Positions 1 to 8,522 of a stretch of DNA of 64,000 bases are shown here, one piece after another. The notes under the pieces are model-generated. The model did no database searches. It saw nothing but the letters and a program-made list of their open reading frames with translations, and was not told the DNA's origin. The number at the start of each line of letters is the position of its first letter. Within the stretch, counting starts at the first letter, position 1. Position numbers and translations under genes: made by a program. Origin of the DNA: CAVSRC01 sp963743015 (GTDB lineage Bacteria > Pseudomonadota > Alphaproteobacteria > Rhizobiales > Kaistiaceae); assembly GCA_963743015.1 (NCBI GenBank), contig CAVUOD010000012.1, forward strand, positions 1 through 64,000. Reading direction: 5' to 3'.

Positions 1-522
1 TACGATGCGTCCGCCGCGGCGAACCTTCAGGTAGGTGGCGTCGATCCACAGATACGGCCAGTCACCTTCGATCGGCCGTTCGAGGAAGGCCTTCACCTTG
101 CCGTCGATCTCTTCGCACAGCCGCGAGACCTGGCTCTTCGAGATGCCGCTCATGCCCATGGCCTTGACCAGGTCATCGACCGAGCGCGTCGAGATGCCCT
201 GCACGTAAGCTTCCTGGATGACGGCGGTGAGCGCCTTCTCGGACATGCGGCGCGGTTCGAGAAAGCCCGGGAAGTAGGAGCCCTTGCGCAGCTTCGGAAT
301 GCGCAGCTCGACAGTCCCGGCGCGCGTCTCCCAGTCGCGGTCGCGGTAGCCGTTGCGCTGGACCGTGCGCAGCGCAGTCTTCTCGCCATAGCCGGCGCCC
401 GTCGCCGCTCCTACCTCCAGCTCCATAAGCCGCTCGGCGGCAAAGCCGATCATCTCGCGCAGGAGATCGGCATCCGGTGTCTTCTCCACCAGCCTGCGAA
501 CGCTCATCATGTCGTCGGTCAT
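1..522 (-). CDS. IS256-family transposase, N-terminal part (partial)
   Basis: DDE transposase that would cut and join the ends of its own insertion sequence. The visible 174 residues start at ATG 522 (MTDDMMSVRRLVEKT). They include the family's N-terminal hallmarks: a QRNGYRDRDWETRAG stretch, then the ELRIPKLRKGSYFP segment, EAYVQGISTRSVDDLV, and a GISKSQVSRLCEEID helix-turn-helix-like segment. WPYLWIDATYLKVR carries the first catalytic aspartate, near residue 166. The other catalytic residues lie beyond the edge. No stop or frameshift is seen in this part, so the element may be intact. Confident at family level; the exact IS name is not assigned. Confidence 0.93.
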   Translation of the reverse strand, partial: MTDDMMSVRRLVEKTPDADLLREMIGFAAERLMELEVGAATGAGYGEKTALRTVQRNGYRDRDWETRAGTVELRIPKLRKGSYFPGFLEPRRMSEKALTAVIQEAYVQGISTRSVDDLVKAMGMSGISKSQVSRLCEEIDGKVKAFLERPIEGDWPYLWIDATYLKVRRGGRIV

Positions 523-627
523 CGGTGATCCTTCCAGTCAAGGGTTGGCGTTGCAACCAGACCCTAACGGGAAAGCGCCGATGACCACCGCGCCGCCGAG
601 CTACACCACCTGAAGGGACATGACCTT
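1..627 (-). mobile_element. IS256-family insertion sequence, cut by the window edge
   Basis: The left edge holds the 5' half of a mutator-type (IS256) element on the minus strand: the transposase start plus about 105 bp of leader. The outer end is inferred at about 600-627, where the sequence around the CACCACCTG and GGGACATGACC motifs resembles ends of alphaproteobacterial IS256 members as I remember them. The partner end lies outside the window, so inverted repeats and target duplication cannot be checked. The element abuts a reading frame that is open but has no start of its own, so it probably interrupted that gene. Confidence 0.7.
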
Positions 628-957
628 GCCATACGCTGCTTTACCGAAAACGAGATCGCGTTCGAAGACATTGATTTCAATGCCGGGTTGTTTCGCAACG
701 TGCTCGGCGAGAGGATCGGCAGCTCTCAGATAACAGCCATCGTTGAACGTGATGTGCGTGGTGAGCTTGGCGCAACATATCCGCTGGGTTTCTGGGCCAC
801 GCTCGTTGAACCCTTTTTCGTGAAACTATGTCGAGGCCGTGAGCTTGAGCCACGCGAGGCTTTCGAGATCAAGGCGGCCATGGAGGATGCCCGCTTTTCG
901 GTGCATGAGTTCAAAAAGCTGGTGTCCCGTTTGAAGAAACCCGTCATTCGCGGATGA
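622..957 (+). pseudogene. 3' end of an interrupted gene beside the insertion sequence
   Basis: An open frame of about 110 codons ends at the TGA at 955-957. It runs backwards without a stop into the presumed IS end, and no ATG or ribosome site explains its beginning. The nearest start-like codon is TTG at 688 without a Shine-Dalgarno sequence. The translated C-terminus (for example GELGATYPLGFWATLVEPFF and a charged helix KAAMEDARFSVHEFKKLV) has normal composition but I do not recognise the family. The likeliest reading is the tail of a gene whose 5' part was displaced by the IS256 insertion. Confidence 0.45.
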
Positions 958-1552
958 GGGTCGCCCATGGTTGCGGCGGACCAGTGTTTGGCCATACGGA
1001 AGTTGTCACGCCCAATGGGGGAAGTGCTGATGCTGCCGCCCCTGCGCAGACCTCTCGTGCGAGCGACCCTTGGCACACACCGCGAACTGCGAACCCCCTC
1101 GGAACCACGTTTGCGCCGGCTTGCGAAGTGTGTGACGGGAGTGGTAGACAAATCACCGAAGGCGTGGTCGATTTCGCTGTGAAATCAACGGTTAAGGCTC
1201 TTCGCTCAGCCAATCTTTTCCTGGGCACCAGTGACTTTGCCTCCTGTTATTCGCGCCCTCCGCGCACCACTCGCAACGCCCAGCCGGGATTATCTGGCGG
1301 ACGGCGCGGTGGCTCCAAATCCAAGAACCTGGGAAGCCCCGACAGCAAGCGGTACCAAGAACAGAATAGCCCCGTAAAGACTCTAGGAAGCTCGCTGACG
1401 GCGATCCGTTATTGGTGATGGAGAAAGTACTCTAAAATTTACGAACGGCCTGTACGAGTCTCCCTGGGCTTTGTTGGCATATTGATAATCAATAGCACTA
1501 GTTGGTCTACTAGATAGAACTAAAATAATGCAGAATATTCCTATCTACACGG
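958..1552. other. No supported gene
   Basis: Stretch of about 600 bp between the interrupted gene and the polymerase-like gene. The longest frame (954-1418, plus) has no ribosome site, atypical composition and no recognisable motif. The last 120 bp are clearly AT-richer than the rest of the window. Nothing is called here. Confidence 0.6.
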
Positions 1553-4056
1553 TCAACTACTGTAGTATGCCCATCGCCACGCCTCGGTCTGTCTTGATAG
1601 AAAATCTATCTTCCGGGCCCGATACAATCCAAACCCTGGCTGGCCCTCGTAGTCATCGAGAAAGTCTCGGATGGAGGACACACCAAGCCGGTCCTTTTCG
1701 ACGGCTTCCTCTAACAGCGCATGGTTCTTGAACAGCACGGTCTCAATGAACGACGGGTCTGCCTTGATGCCGATCTCTTCACCGATATTTTTCATGCACG
1801 CTTCGATCATCTTCTCTCGCAACGCCGCTTCATGCCTCGCGTCAATCAGGAAGCTGTCGTGCACAGGCAGCACGAGGATGTCGCGATCCACGAAATGCAT
1901 CATCACGTCTTCGGCAATGTCTGAGTCGATGCGCTGAAGCTTCAGCCCGATGCCAGACCCGAAATAGTCGGCTATCGGAGCATGCCTGGCCCGGACCGCT
2001 TCCTGTAGCTGCTTCCACGTCCAGCCGGGTGGTAGCGCCGACGTTCTGGGCGCCTTTATGCGACCCGTTGCGTTGATCAGCTTGATTGTGGTGTCCTTGA
2101 TCAGATCGCGATAGGTTCCGTCGATCCCATCAATCGCGTAGCCGTCGCCCTGCAGCGTCTGCCCCTTCTTCGCGTGAAGCATGGCGACCATCATGGCCGA
2201 GTAATCGAGTTCGACCGTTGGAGCCCAGTTGATCGTGATGAACGCCCGATAACGGCTCTTGATCGCTATCCACCAGCCTCCATAGAACCGTCCACCCTGC
2301 TCGAACGACCCGTTGTTGAAGACGCGATGGAGCTTGCCGTTGAACAGAAAGTTGATGTGCTGGTCGATGACGGCTTTCCGGTACTCGTCGTCGGGAAGAA
2401 GGAGATCGATCCACTGGGTCGCAATGAATGCATTGTACCGGTTAAGGCGATTACGCATTGCCTCCCTCTCGGCGTCCACTCCCACCTTTCGATCACTTTG
2501 CCTGTCTTTTCGCCCTCCTGCTTCTCGGCTCGGAGAACGATAACCGGACCATCGAAGACATCGTACAGGTCAGCAAGGGATGGGAGATTGGGATCAGTCC
2601 AAGTGTCTACAGTAAGACGGGCCAGGCCTTCGGGGTTCAGACCTTGCTTAACCACCTCCTCCAATCGGTCAGTTGCACGGATACGGCTGGACTGACTCTG
2701 TCCTGTCGCCCTGTTCAGATAGCCCTTGCGATAGTGGACCAGAGGCCGCTTGCCGGCAGTCAGGTAATCCTTCACACGCTTGATAGCGCGGGAGTGTATG
2801 CCGACAGGGTTGTTCAAGCCGTCTTTGTATTGTTCGTCTCTCAGCGACAGACCGACATACCGCTTCGGATCGATCTGGTACGCCCTGAGCAGATTGCCGA
2901 GGATTAGCCTTAAGGCCAGCCGAGTCTGCTCGACACTCTGGTCCGTCTTCTTCTCTCCGGTCTTCCCGTAGATATCCTCGACCAGCTCATCGACCGATTT
3001 GCCGAACATGTCGCTCAGCATGAACCTCATGTTCAGGTAAACGGCGTTGCCTCGGTCGTCATAACCAGCTTCGATCTCTTCAATCGTCCCTGAGGTTACC
3101 CGGTCGCCTGCCACACGGAATTGGCCGGCGGCTGCTGTTGGCGTGTCCGCCCTGGACGGCCCTTCCCCGTCCTTTGTCTCAAACCGCAACACCTCGTAGG
3201 TGGGGTCATCGCTCGGACTGAAATCGTCTTTGGTCAGACCAAACTCCTTGATGGGGGCTAGGAGATCGACACCTGCGTGAAGCCAGACTAGCGGGTCATT
3301 GGGGCCGGCGTTTTCGTAGCTCGCTTCAAAGCAGCCAACGAGATTTTGGACGACGTACGGCACAACGTCTCTTGATTGATCGACGCTGACCCAAACCTCC
3401 GGTGCGAGCAGTGCCTGATACGCGACGTCGCAAAGGATCGCCGTCATAGCATCGCTGACTTCGTCTCTTGCCTCGGTTCTGCCTAACCAGGACTGGGCAT
3501 TTTCCAACGCCTGCCACTCTCGATCCTTGATCCTGGAAACCAGCTCGCGAGCGCGATCCGTCGCTGGGCTGCGGTCCCACTGCAACGGGCGAATTTTCTC
3601 TGCGCGATCACCGTCTGGTGCTGGTGCCGGCGTCTTGCTGGGGCTCTTGACACGTGCAGGTTTCGGGACGGGCGCTTTCTTGTCCCTCAGCCGAAAACGA
3701 ACTGCCGTTTCATTCCAGCTTTCGATGTGTAGCAAACCGATGGCGTTCAAGGTGTCGATGACGTTCCCGACCTCTCCCCACTGGCTACCGTGCTGTTTGA
3801 GCCAAACAAGAGTGACATCGTCCCGCGCGGCAACGGCAACTGTCTCGTTCGACAAAGCATCAAAAGCCGCGAGGACGATGGCAGTGACGACAGAGCGATG
3901 ACGTGCAAGGTCGTCTTCTGACACGTATTGCTCTATCGCCGCCTTCTCGCCGCGAAGTATGCTCAGAGACCGGCTGATCGCGTGGTCTACGATCGCTGCT
4001 TCTTCGTGCGTATGTGGAGTTCGATCCCATTCGACGGGGTGTAGTAGGTTGGTCGG
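1553..4056 (-). CDS. Large protein with family-A-polymerase-like palm, split by a -1 frameshift
   Basis: Two overlapping minus-strand frames form one gene of about 834 residues. The first frame runs from ATG 4056 (AGGAG 8 nt upstream decides this start) and the second ends at 1553. They join near 2465-2490 and need one extra base (or a -1 slip). The C-terminal part carries NNGSFEQGGRFYGGWW, then TVELDYSAMMVAML (DYS, like motif A of family A polymerases) and LVLPVHDSFLIDA (HDS, like motif C, also seen in single-subunit RNA polymerases). I remember similar uncharacterised proteins from proteobacterial mobile DNA. The N-terminal 450 residues show no known domain. It stands alone in an island beside an IS and an att-like tRNA fragment. 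A nucleotidyl-transferase activity is inferred only. Whether the shift is an error, decay or programmed is open. Confidence 0.6.
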
Positions 4057-5102
4057 CATGCCTAGTCTCCTTTGGACCATTGAGGTCAGCGGCTCGACGA
4101 AGTCCCTTTGCGGGACCAGTCGAAACCGACGAAACGTGGGAGTGTGAGTTGGGGTACGTTGATGCCCTCGGTCGCCACGATGACGCACCGACAGGGCAGG
4201 TACGGTTGTTCGACAGGCGAGAACGGGGCCGCACCAACAAACGATGTCAGAAGATTTGGGGGTAGCTCAGGAAGGAAGGTTTAGTGTTTGCCGGTTAGGG
4301 CAACACCACACAAATCGAGTCACTTTTGTCGCGCAGCTACTCGTGGTCCCCGCTCTCGTCGCGCTCCGCAACCGCGCGATACCACGGGACCTGACCCATT
4401 AGGTCTTTTGGATCACGGCTATCGGGGCCGCTATGACACTCCGAATTCTCCTCCGGCATTGCCAATTCGGAGAGCGTTATGGACGTGGGCTCGGCTCAGC
4501 CGAATGTCAACCCTTTATCTTTTGTAGGGTTAATCGGCCCGAGATCACGCTATCCGAGTTGCTGAAGCGCTTGACCGTTGACTGTCGGCTGCAAGCAAGT
4601 CGCCGGGCCAGGCCGCGTGATACGTCATCAACACATCGATTTGTCTAATGCGCTGAAATTGCTAATGTTTCTCAGTGTAGCTGGTTCTGTCCTCTGGGGA
4701 TGCCGCTACCCCCGACGATAGGGTCACTCCTACCCTGTATGACTACGGCGGCTGCTACCTCACCCGCTGATCCGTACACTCCTTGCCGGCAATGCGGACA
4801 AGCTGAAACGTCTCGATTTTCTGTGCGAAATTCTGGAGACGTATTTCACAGCGGGAGAAGGCACCCGGCACCCCCCTGCCCCCGTCGCTGCCGGTCTGTC
4901 ACAGCCAAGATGCCTTCAGCCGAAATGTCTGCAGTAAGACGATGGGTTAGCGCTTAACGCCTGTCACACTGTGGTCACAACGAGCCCCCGAAAGCGGTCC
5001 AAACGGGTATGATGTTGCGGTTAGCTCAGGAAAATCGTAAGCTGCGTAAGCAGCTGATTTCGAACGATTTTCCGTCCCTTCGCCGAGCTTGCCGAGGCGA
5101 TA
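4057..5102. other. Long gene-free stretch of the island
   Basis: About 1 kb with mixed, partly AT-rich composition. Several short frames exist on both strands, but none has a convincing start, ribosome site or family motif. TAGCTCAGGAA occurs twice (4263-4273 and 5022-5032), the second time inside a tRNA-like stretch. The end of this region contains the nested hairpin described separately. Confidence 0.6.
5029..5073. repeat. Nested inverted repeat next to tRNA-like sequence
   Basis: GGAAAATCGT (5029-5038) is perfectly complementary to ACGATTTTCC (5064-5073). Inside lies a second perfect hairpin, AGCTGC-GTAA-GCAGCT (5040-5055). Directly upstream, 5017-5029 reads GCGGTTAGCTCAG, identical to part of the 5' half expected for tRNA-Val. 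TCAG is repeated at 5026-5029 and 5103-5106, flanking the hairpin segment. Confidence 0.75.
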
Positions 5103-5166
5103 TCAGCGGGAGAGCACTACGTTGACATCGTAGGGGTCACTGGTTCGATCCCAGTACCGCCCACCA
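5103..5166 (+). tRNA. tRNA-Val(GAC) 3' fragment (probable attachment-site remnant)
   Basis: The sequence from TCAGCGGGAGAGC through the anticodon arm (CTACG-TTGACAT-CGTAG, anticodon GAC), the T arm (CTGGTTCGATCCCAG) and the encoded CCA end matches tRNA-Val. The acceptor 5' strand and the first part of the D arm are missing directly upstream. This is what an integrative element leaves when it duplicates the 3' end of a tRNA. The alternative is a tRNA gene split by a 77-bp insertion, because GCGGTTAGCTCAG is found at 5017-5029. Unlikely to give a functional tRNA as it stands. Confidence 0.85.
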
Positions 5167-5383
5167 TGCCCCTCAGATTGGCGGCGCGGGTCGCGCCGAT
5201 CTTCCGCAAGCCGTGTGCCGACTTGTTGACGCCCGCCTTGCGGCAGGCGTCGCAGAAGTCGTTGCCGAACGACTCCTTCGTCATCGGCTTGCCCCTCTCT
5301 CCGACGACATAGGCGAGGTCGCCGGTCGGCCCGGCGTCGGGCGTTAGAATCGGATGCCTTCTATTGGTCAGGACTACGGTCAA
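5167..5383 (-). pseudogene. Tyrosine recombinase (phage integrase) C-terminal remnant
   Basis: Translation from 5383 gives about 72 residues typical of the catalytic domain of tyrosine integrases: a SFGNDFCDACRKAGV segment followed by SAHGLRKIGATRAAN, which contains the H-x-x-R motif. The N-terminal domain, the first catalytic Arg and the terminal catalytic Tyr are all absent. The frame then runs through the tRNA fragment, so its apparent end (GTGIEPVTPTMST) is only antisense tRNA. It marks an older integration event at this tRNA-Val locus and cannot encode an active enzyme. Confidence 0.85.
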
Positions 5384-5470
5384 ATATGCATGTTGCAGCC
5401 GTAACGGCGGCCATCAATAGAACCACGTTCAGCACGCCATTTTGGCGATCAAATTTCCACGCAGCCAAGG

Positions 5471-6661
5471 TCATTCACGACCGTTGCCGCGGCCTCTCGT
5501 CGCGCTTGCCCATCGTAACAGCCCGTAGCCGAGCAGCGCGGACATCACGGACCCGGCCAGAACCCCCAGCCGGACGCCGGCCGCCTCCGCCTGCCCCTCA
5601 AAGGCCAGTGTTCCAATGAACAGGCTCATCGTGAACCCGACCCCGGCAAGGCATGCGACGCCATAGATCTGCACCCAGGTGGCGCCCTGCGGCAGCTTCG
5701 CCCAACCCGCTTTCACCGTCAGCCACACGGCCGCGAAGACGCCGAATTGCTTGCCGAGGAACAGCCCGAGCAGGATGCCGAGCGGCAGCGGCGCCATGAA
5801 GGAGCCGAGGCTCAGTCCGTTAAGCGACACGCCGGCATTGGCGAAGGCGAACAGCGGCATGATGGCGTAGGCGACCCACGGCTCCAGCCTGTGTTCGAGC
5901 CGCTCCAGAGTTGACTCGCCGTCGGCCGCGCCGTCGGGCCGGTTCATGGGGATGGCGAAGGCCAGCACAACCCCGGCAAGCGTGGCATGGACGCCCGACT
6001 TGAGGACGAATACCCACAGGGCGATGCCGACCAGAACATAGGGCGCAATGGCCCGCACCCTCATCCGGTTGAGGATGAGCAGGGCCACGGCCGCCACCCC
6101 GGCGCCGGCCAGCATCGTGCCGGAAAGATCGCTGGTGTAGAACACCGCGATGATCAGGATGGCGCCGAGGTCGTCGACGATCGCCAGCGCCAGCAGGAAG
6201 ACCTTCAGCGCCGGCGGCACGCGGCTGCCAAGCAGCGACAGGACGCCGAGGGCAAAGGCGATGTCGGTGGCGGCCGGAATCGCCCAGCCGCCGGCGAGCC
6301 CCGGTTCCCCCCAGGTCACCGCCACGTAGATCAGCGACGGCACCAGCATGCCGCCGATGGCCGCCGCGCCCGGCAGGACCACTTGCTGCCGGCTGGACAG
6401 CTCGCCTGCCATCATCTCCCGCTTGATCTCGAGACCGACCAGCAGGAAGAACACCGCCATCAACCCATCGTTGATCCACAGGAGCAGCGGCTTGCCGAGC
6501 TCCAGTTTGCCGATCGCGATCGTCATCGGCGTGGTCAACAGGCCGTCGTAGAGCCAGGCGAGCGGCGAATTGTCGAGGACCAGCGCAAAGACGGCGGCGA
6601 ACATCAGGATGATGCCGCTTGACGCCTCGTGACTGATGAACCGTTCTAGTGCTCGGACCAT
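5471..6661 (-). CDS. nhaA: Na+/H+ antiporter NhaA
   Basis: Inner-membrane sodium/proton exchanger for pH and salt homeostasis. At 396 residues it has the usual NhaA length. The start at ATG 6661 (MVRALERFISHEASSG) matches the family N-terminus; a longer open frame upstream belongs to a different broken gene. It shows about a dozen hydrophobic helices, the family stretch GWAIPAATDIAFALGVL, and the paired aspartates ALAIVDDLGAI that carry ions in the E. coli protein. A short basic tail follows the last helix. It stands alone, first intact chromosomal gene after the island, and reads towards the integrase remnant. Regulation is not visible. Confidence 0.95.
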   Translation of the reverse strand: MVRALERFISHEASSGIILMFAAVFALVLDNSPLAWLYDGLLTTPMTIAIGKLELGKPLLLWINDGLMAVFFLLVGLEIKREMMAGELSSRQQVVLPGAAAIGGMLVPSLIYVAVTWGEPGLAGGWAIPAATDIAFALGVLSLLGSRVPPALKVFLLALAIVDDLGAILIIAVFYTSDLSGTMLAGAGVAAVALLILNRMRVRAIAPYVLVGIALWVFVLKSGVHATLAGVVLAFAIPMNRPDGAADGESTLERLEHRLEPWVAYAIMPLFAFANAGVSLNGLSLGSFMAPLPLGILLGLFLGKQFGVFAAVWLTVKAGWAKLPQGATWVQIYGVACLAGVGFTMSLFIGTLAFEGQAEAAGVRLGVLAGSVMSALLGYGLLRWASATRGRGNGRE

Positions 6662-6678
6662 GGGGGTTTCCGGGTTTT

Positions 6679-6865
6679 CTAGGACGCGGTCGGACGGGCG
6701 GCTTGCGGAGCCGCCTGGCGGGTCCGCCAAATCGAATACAGGATGCCTGCGGCGAGTATGACAAAGGTGATCGTCAGCGACCACGCCGCCGGAAACTTTT
6801 CGAGGCCGAGCAGGGAAGACAAGCCACATCCAGATGGGATGACCGACAAACGGTTCGCTCAGCAC
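6679..6865 (-). pseudogene. terC-like membrane protein remnant with internal deletion
   Basis: A GTG at 6865 with GGAG just upstream begins VLSEPFVGHPIWMWLVF, which resembles the N-terminus of TerC/Alx-family membrane proteins. After a change of frame the sequence continues LLGLEKFPAAWSLTITF and ILYSIWRTRQ, resembling the C-terminal end of the same family, and stops at 6679. The large middle, with the other transmembrane segments and acidic residues, is absent. This fits a gene that lost its interior by deletion. The family assignment is from memory of short segments and therefore tentative. It lies 17 bp upstream of nhaA. Confidence 0.5.
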
Positions 6866-7354
6866 GCGCTCTCCAGCGCAGGCGTTTTCGACAGGGGCAG
6901 CACGATCTGTTGTCGGTTAGGCGTTCGCCGGACCCCAAATCGAGCTCGCCCGATGCGGTCCGACATCACGGCGTCGAATAGACGCCGCCAGAGGGGCCCG
7001 GCCCGCGCCCCTTACTTGGGGTCGGAGGCAGCCGGCGCAAGGCGCCTGGGAGAGGATTTGCGCCCGGCATCCAGCACCGCCGAAGGAAGCAGTCGAAACG
7101 GGGCAACTCCGCCGGTTTCCGGGTCGATGGTGGGCCACGCCGGCTGATCATCAAGCGCGGCTCTTGCCGAATGGTCAAATCCATCCTCTGAGAAGCCTCG
7201 GCTTTGCCGGATTCCCAGCGGCTTTATTTTTGGAGAAACTCCAAAGATAAGCCTTTGGTTTCTATAAGTGTATCCGGAATTTTCACGTATAGATTGTAGC
7301 GTTCCCTTCCGTGCTGGCGTTGCAGGGGCGGCGTCGGGAGCGAGGAGGCGACAG
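6866..7354. other. Intergenic stretch upstream of the FIST gene
   Basis: About 490 bp without a gene I would defend. A minus-strand frame ending at 7012 has fairly normal composition but no start or ribosome site. The last 100 bp are AT-rich (around 7225-7290) and are the natural place for the promoter of the FIST/GGDEF operon. No clear -35/-10 pair is assigned. Confidence 0.5.
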
Positions 7355-8515
7355 ATGAACGTGCATGCGGGGACGGGTTCGAGTTCAAAGTCCGATGCCT
7401 TCGAGGCCGGGCGAGAGGCGGCGCAGGCTGCGGCAAACCAGCTCGGCGGCGAGACGCCGGCCATGGTGTTCGTCTTCACCTCGCCCCGCTACGACCTGCC
7501 GAAGCTTCTGGAAGGCATCCGCAGCATCACCGGCAAGGCGCACCTGGTGGGCGCCACGGGCTCCGGCGAGATTTTGCGCGAGACCTATGTGGGATTCGGC
7601 GTGGGCGTCGCCGTCATGGTCCTGTCGGCGGGAAGCTATCGCTACGGTGTCGCCTCGGCCGCGAACATCTGGGAGCGCCTGACCGACGTCGGACAGCAGA
7701 TCGCCCGCGAAGCGCGCGACCAGGCCGGGCCCGGTCGCCACGGTGCCGTCGTGCTCCTGGCGGACTGCCTGGCCGGCAACCTCCAGCAACTGTTCAACGG
7801 CGTCTACCGGGTGACCGGACCGCGCATCCCGATCGTCGGCGGTGCGGCAGGCGATGAGATGAAGTTCGTCGCGACCTTCGTCTTCCACGACGACAAGGTG
7901 GTCGAAAAGGGTGCCGTTGCCGCATGGATCTCGTCGGACGAGCCGTTTGAGGTGATCACGCGGCACGGCTGGGAACCGATCGGCGTACCGCTGCTGGTCA
8001 CCCGCGCGGAAGGGGTCGATGTCATGGAACTCGACGGGCGGCCGGCTGCCGCCGTCTATGAGGAGCAGCTTGGTATCGCGCCCGGAGAACTGGATGCGGC
8101 CAATTTCTGGGGCACGTCGGTCAACCATCCGCTCGGTCTGATGCAGAGCGACGGCACCTTCATCATCCGCGCCGCCCGTGCCAAGTCGCCGAACGGCTGG
8201 CTGCGCATCCAGGGTTGCGTGCCGCAGGCCGGCAGTGCCGTGCAGGTGATGGCCAGCACGCGGGACAAGCTGCTTGCCGTCACCCGGGACGTCGGCGCCA
8301 TTGCCCGGAAGCGCGAGGATACGGCGGTGCTTCTCGCCTTCAGCTGTGCTGCACGCGCCATGCTGCTGGGCGAACGGACCAAGGAGGAGTCGGCACTCCT
8401 GCAGGAGGCGGCCGGCGACGTGCCGAGCTTCGGCATCTATTGCTGCGGCGAATTCGCGCGGACATCGGGTGTCCTTGGCACGCACAACTGTACCCTGACG
8501 GCTCTCGCACTCTGA
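7355..8515 (+). CDS. FIST domain sensory protein
   Basis: FIST proteins are thought to bind small ligands such as amino acids and to feed signals to chemotaxis or c-di-GMP proteins. This one has 386 residues. It starts at ATG 7355 behind a GAGGAGG ribosome site, although the frame is open further upstream. The N-terminal FIST core shows the glycine-rich stretches LVGATGSGEIL and VGGAAGDEMKF, and a FIST_C part follows (for example GTSVNHPLGLM and the C-terminal FGIYCCGEFAR). No signal peptide or membrane segment, so probably cytoplasmic. Its stop is 7 nt before the GGDEF/EAL gene, so the two are surely co-transcribed and probably form a sensor-output pair. Confidence 0.9.
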   Translation: MNVHAGTGSSSKSDAFEAGREAAQAAANQLGGETPAMVFVFTSPRYDLPKLLEGIRSITGKAHLVGATGSGEILRETYVGFGVGVAVMVLSAGSYRYGVASAANIWERLTDVGQQIAREARDQAGPGRHGAVVLLADCLAGNLQQLFNGVYRVTGPRIPIVGGAAGDEMKFVATFVFHDDKVVEKGAVAAWISSDEPFEVITRHGWEPIGVPLLVTRAEGVDVMELDGRPAAAVYEEQLGIAPGELDAANFWGTSVNHPLGLMQSDGTFIIRAARAKSPNGWLRIQGCVPQAGSAVQVMASTRDKLLAVTRDVGAIARKREDTAVLLAFSCAARAMLLGERTKEESALLQEAAGDVPSFGIYCCGEFARTSGVLGTHNCTLTALAL

Positions 8516-8522
8516 GGTTACC

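Noticed and set aside
954..1418. Frame of 154 codons after the IS border
   Set aside because: No ribosome site, unusual composition and no similarity that I can see.
2440..2490. Programmed -1 frameshift signal in the polymerase-like gene
   Set aside because: No classical slippery heptamer in the correct frame and no clear downstream pseudoknot at the junction; left as an open question only.
5117..5383. An 88-residue protein reading from the integrase remnant through the tRNA
   Set aside because: Its last part is the antisense of the tRNA fragment; only 5167-5383 has integrase similarity.
5817..6764. Long second frame of about 314 codons under nhaA and other long frames opposite core genes
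   Set aside because: High-GC shadow frames: Arg/Pro-rich, no ribosome site and no family motif; the nhaA frame fully explains the region.
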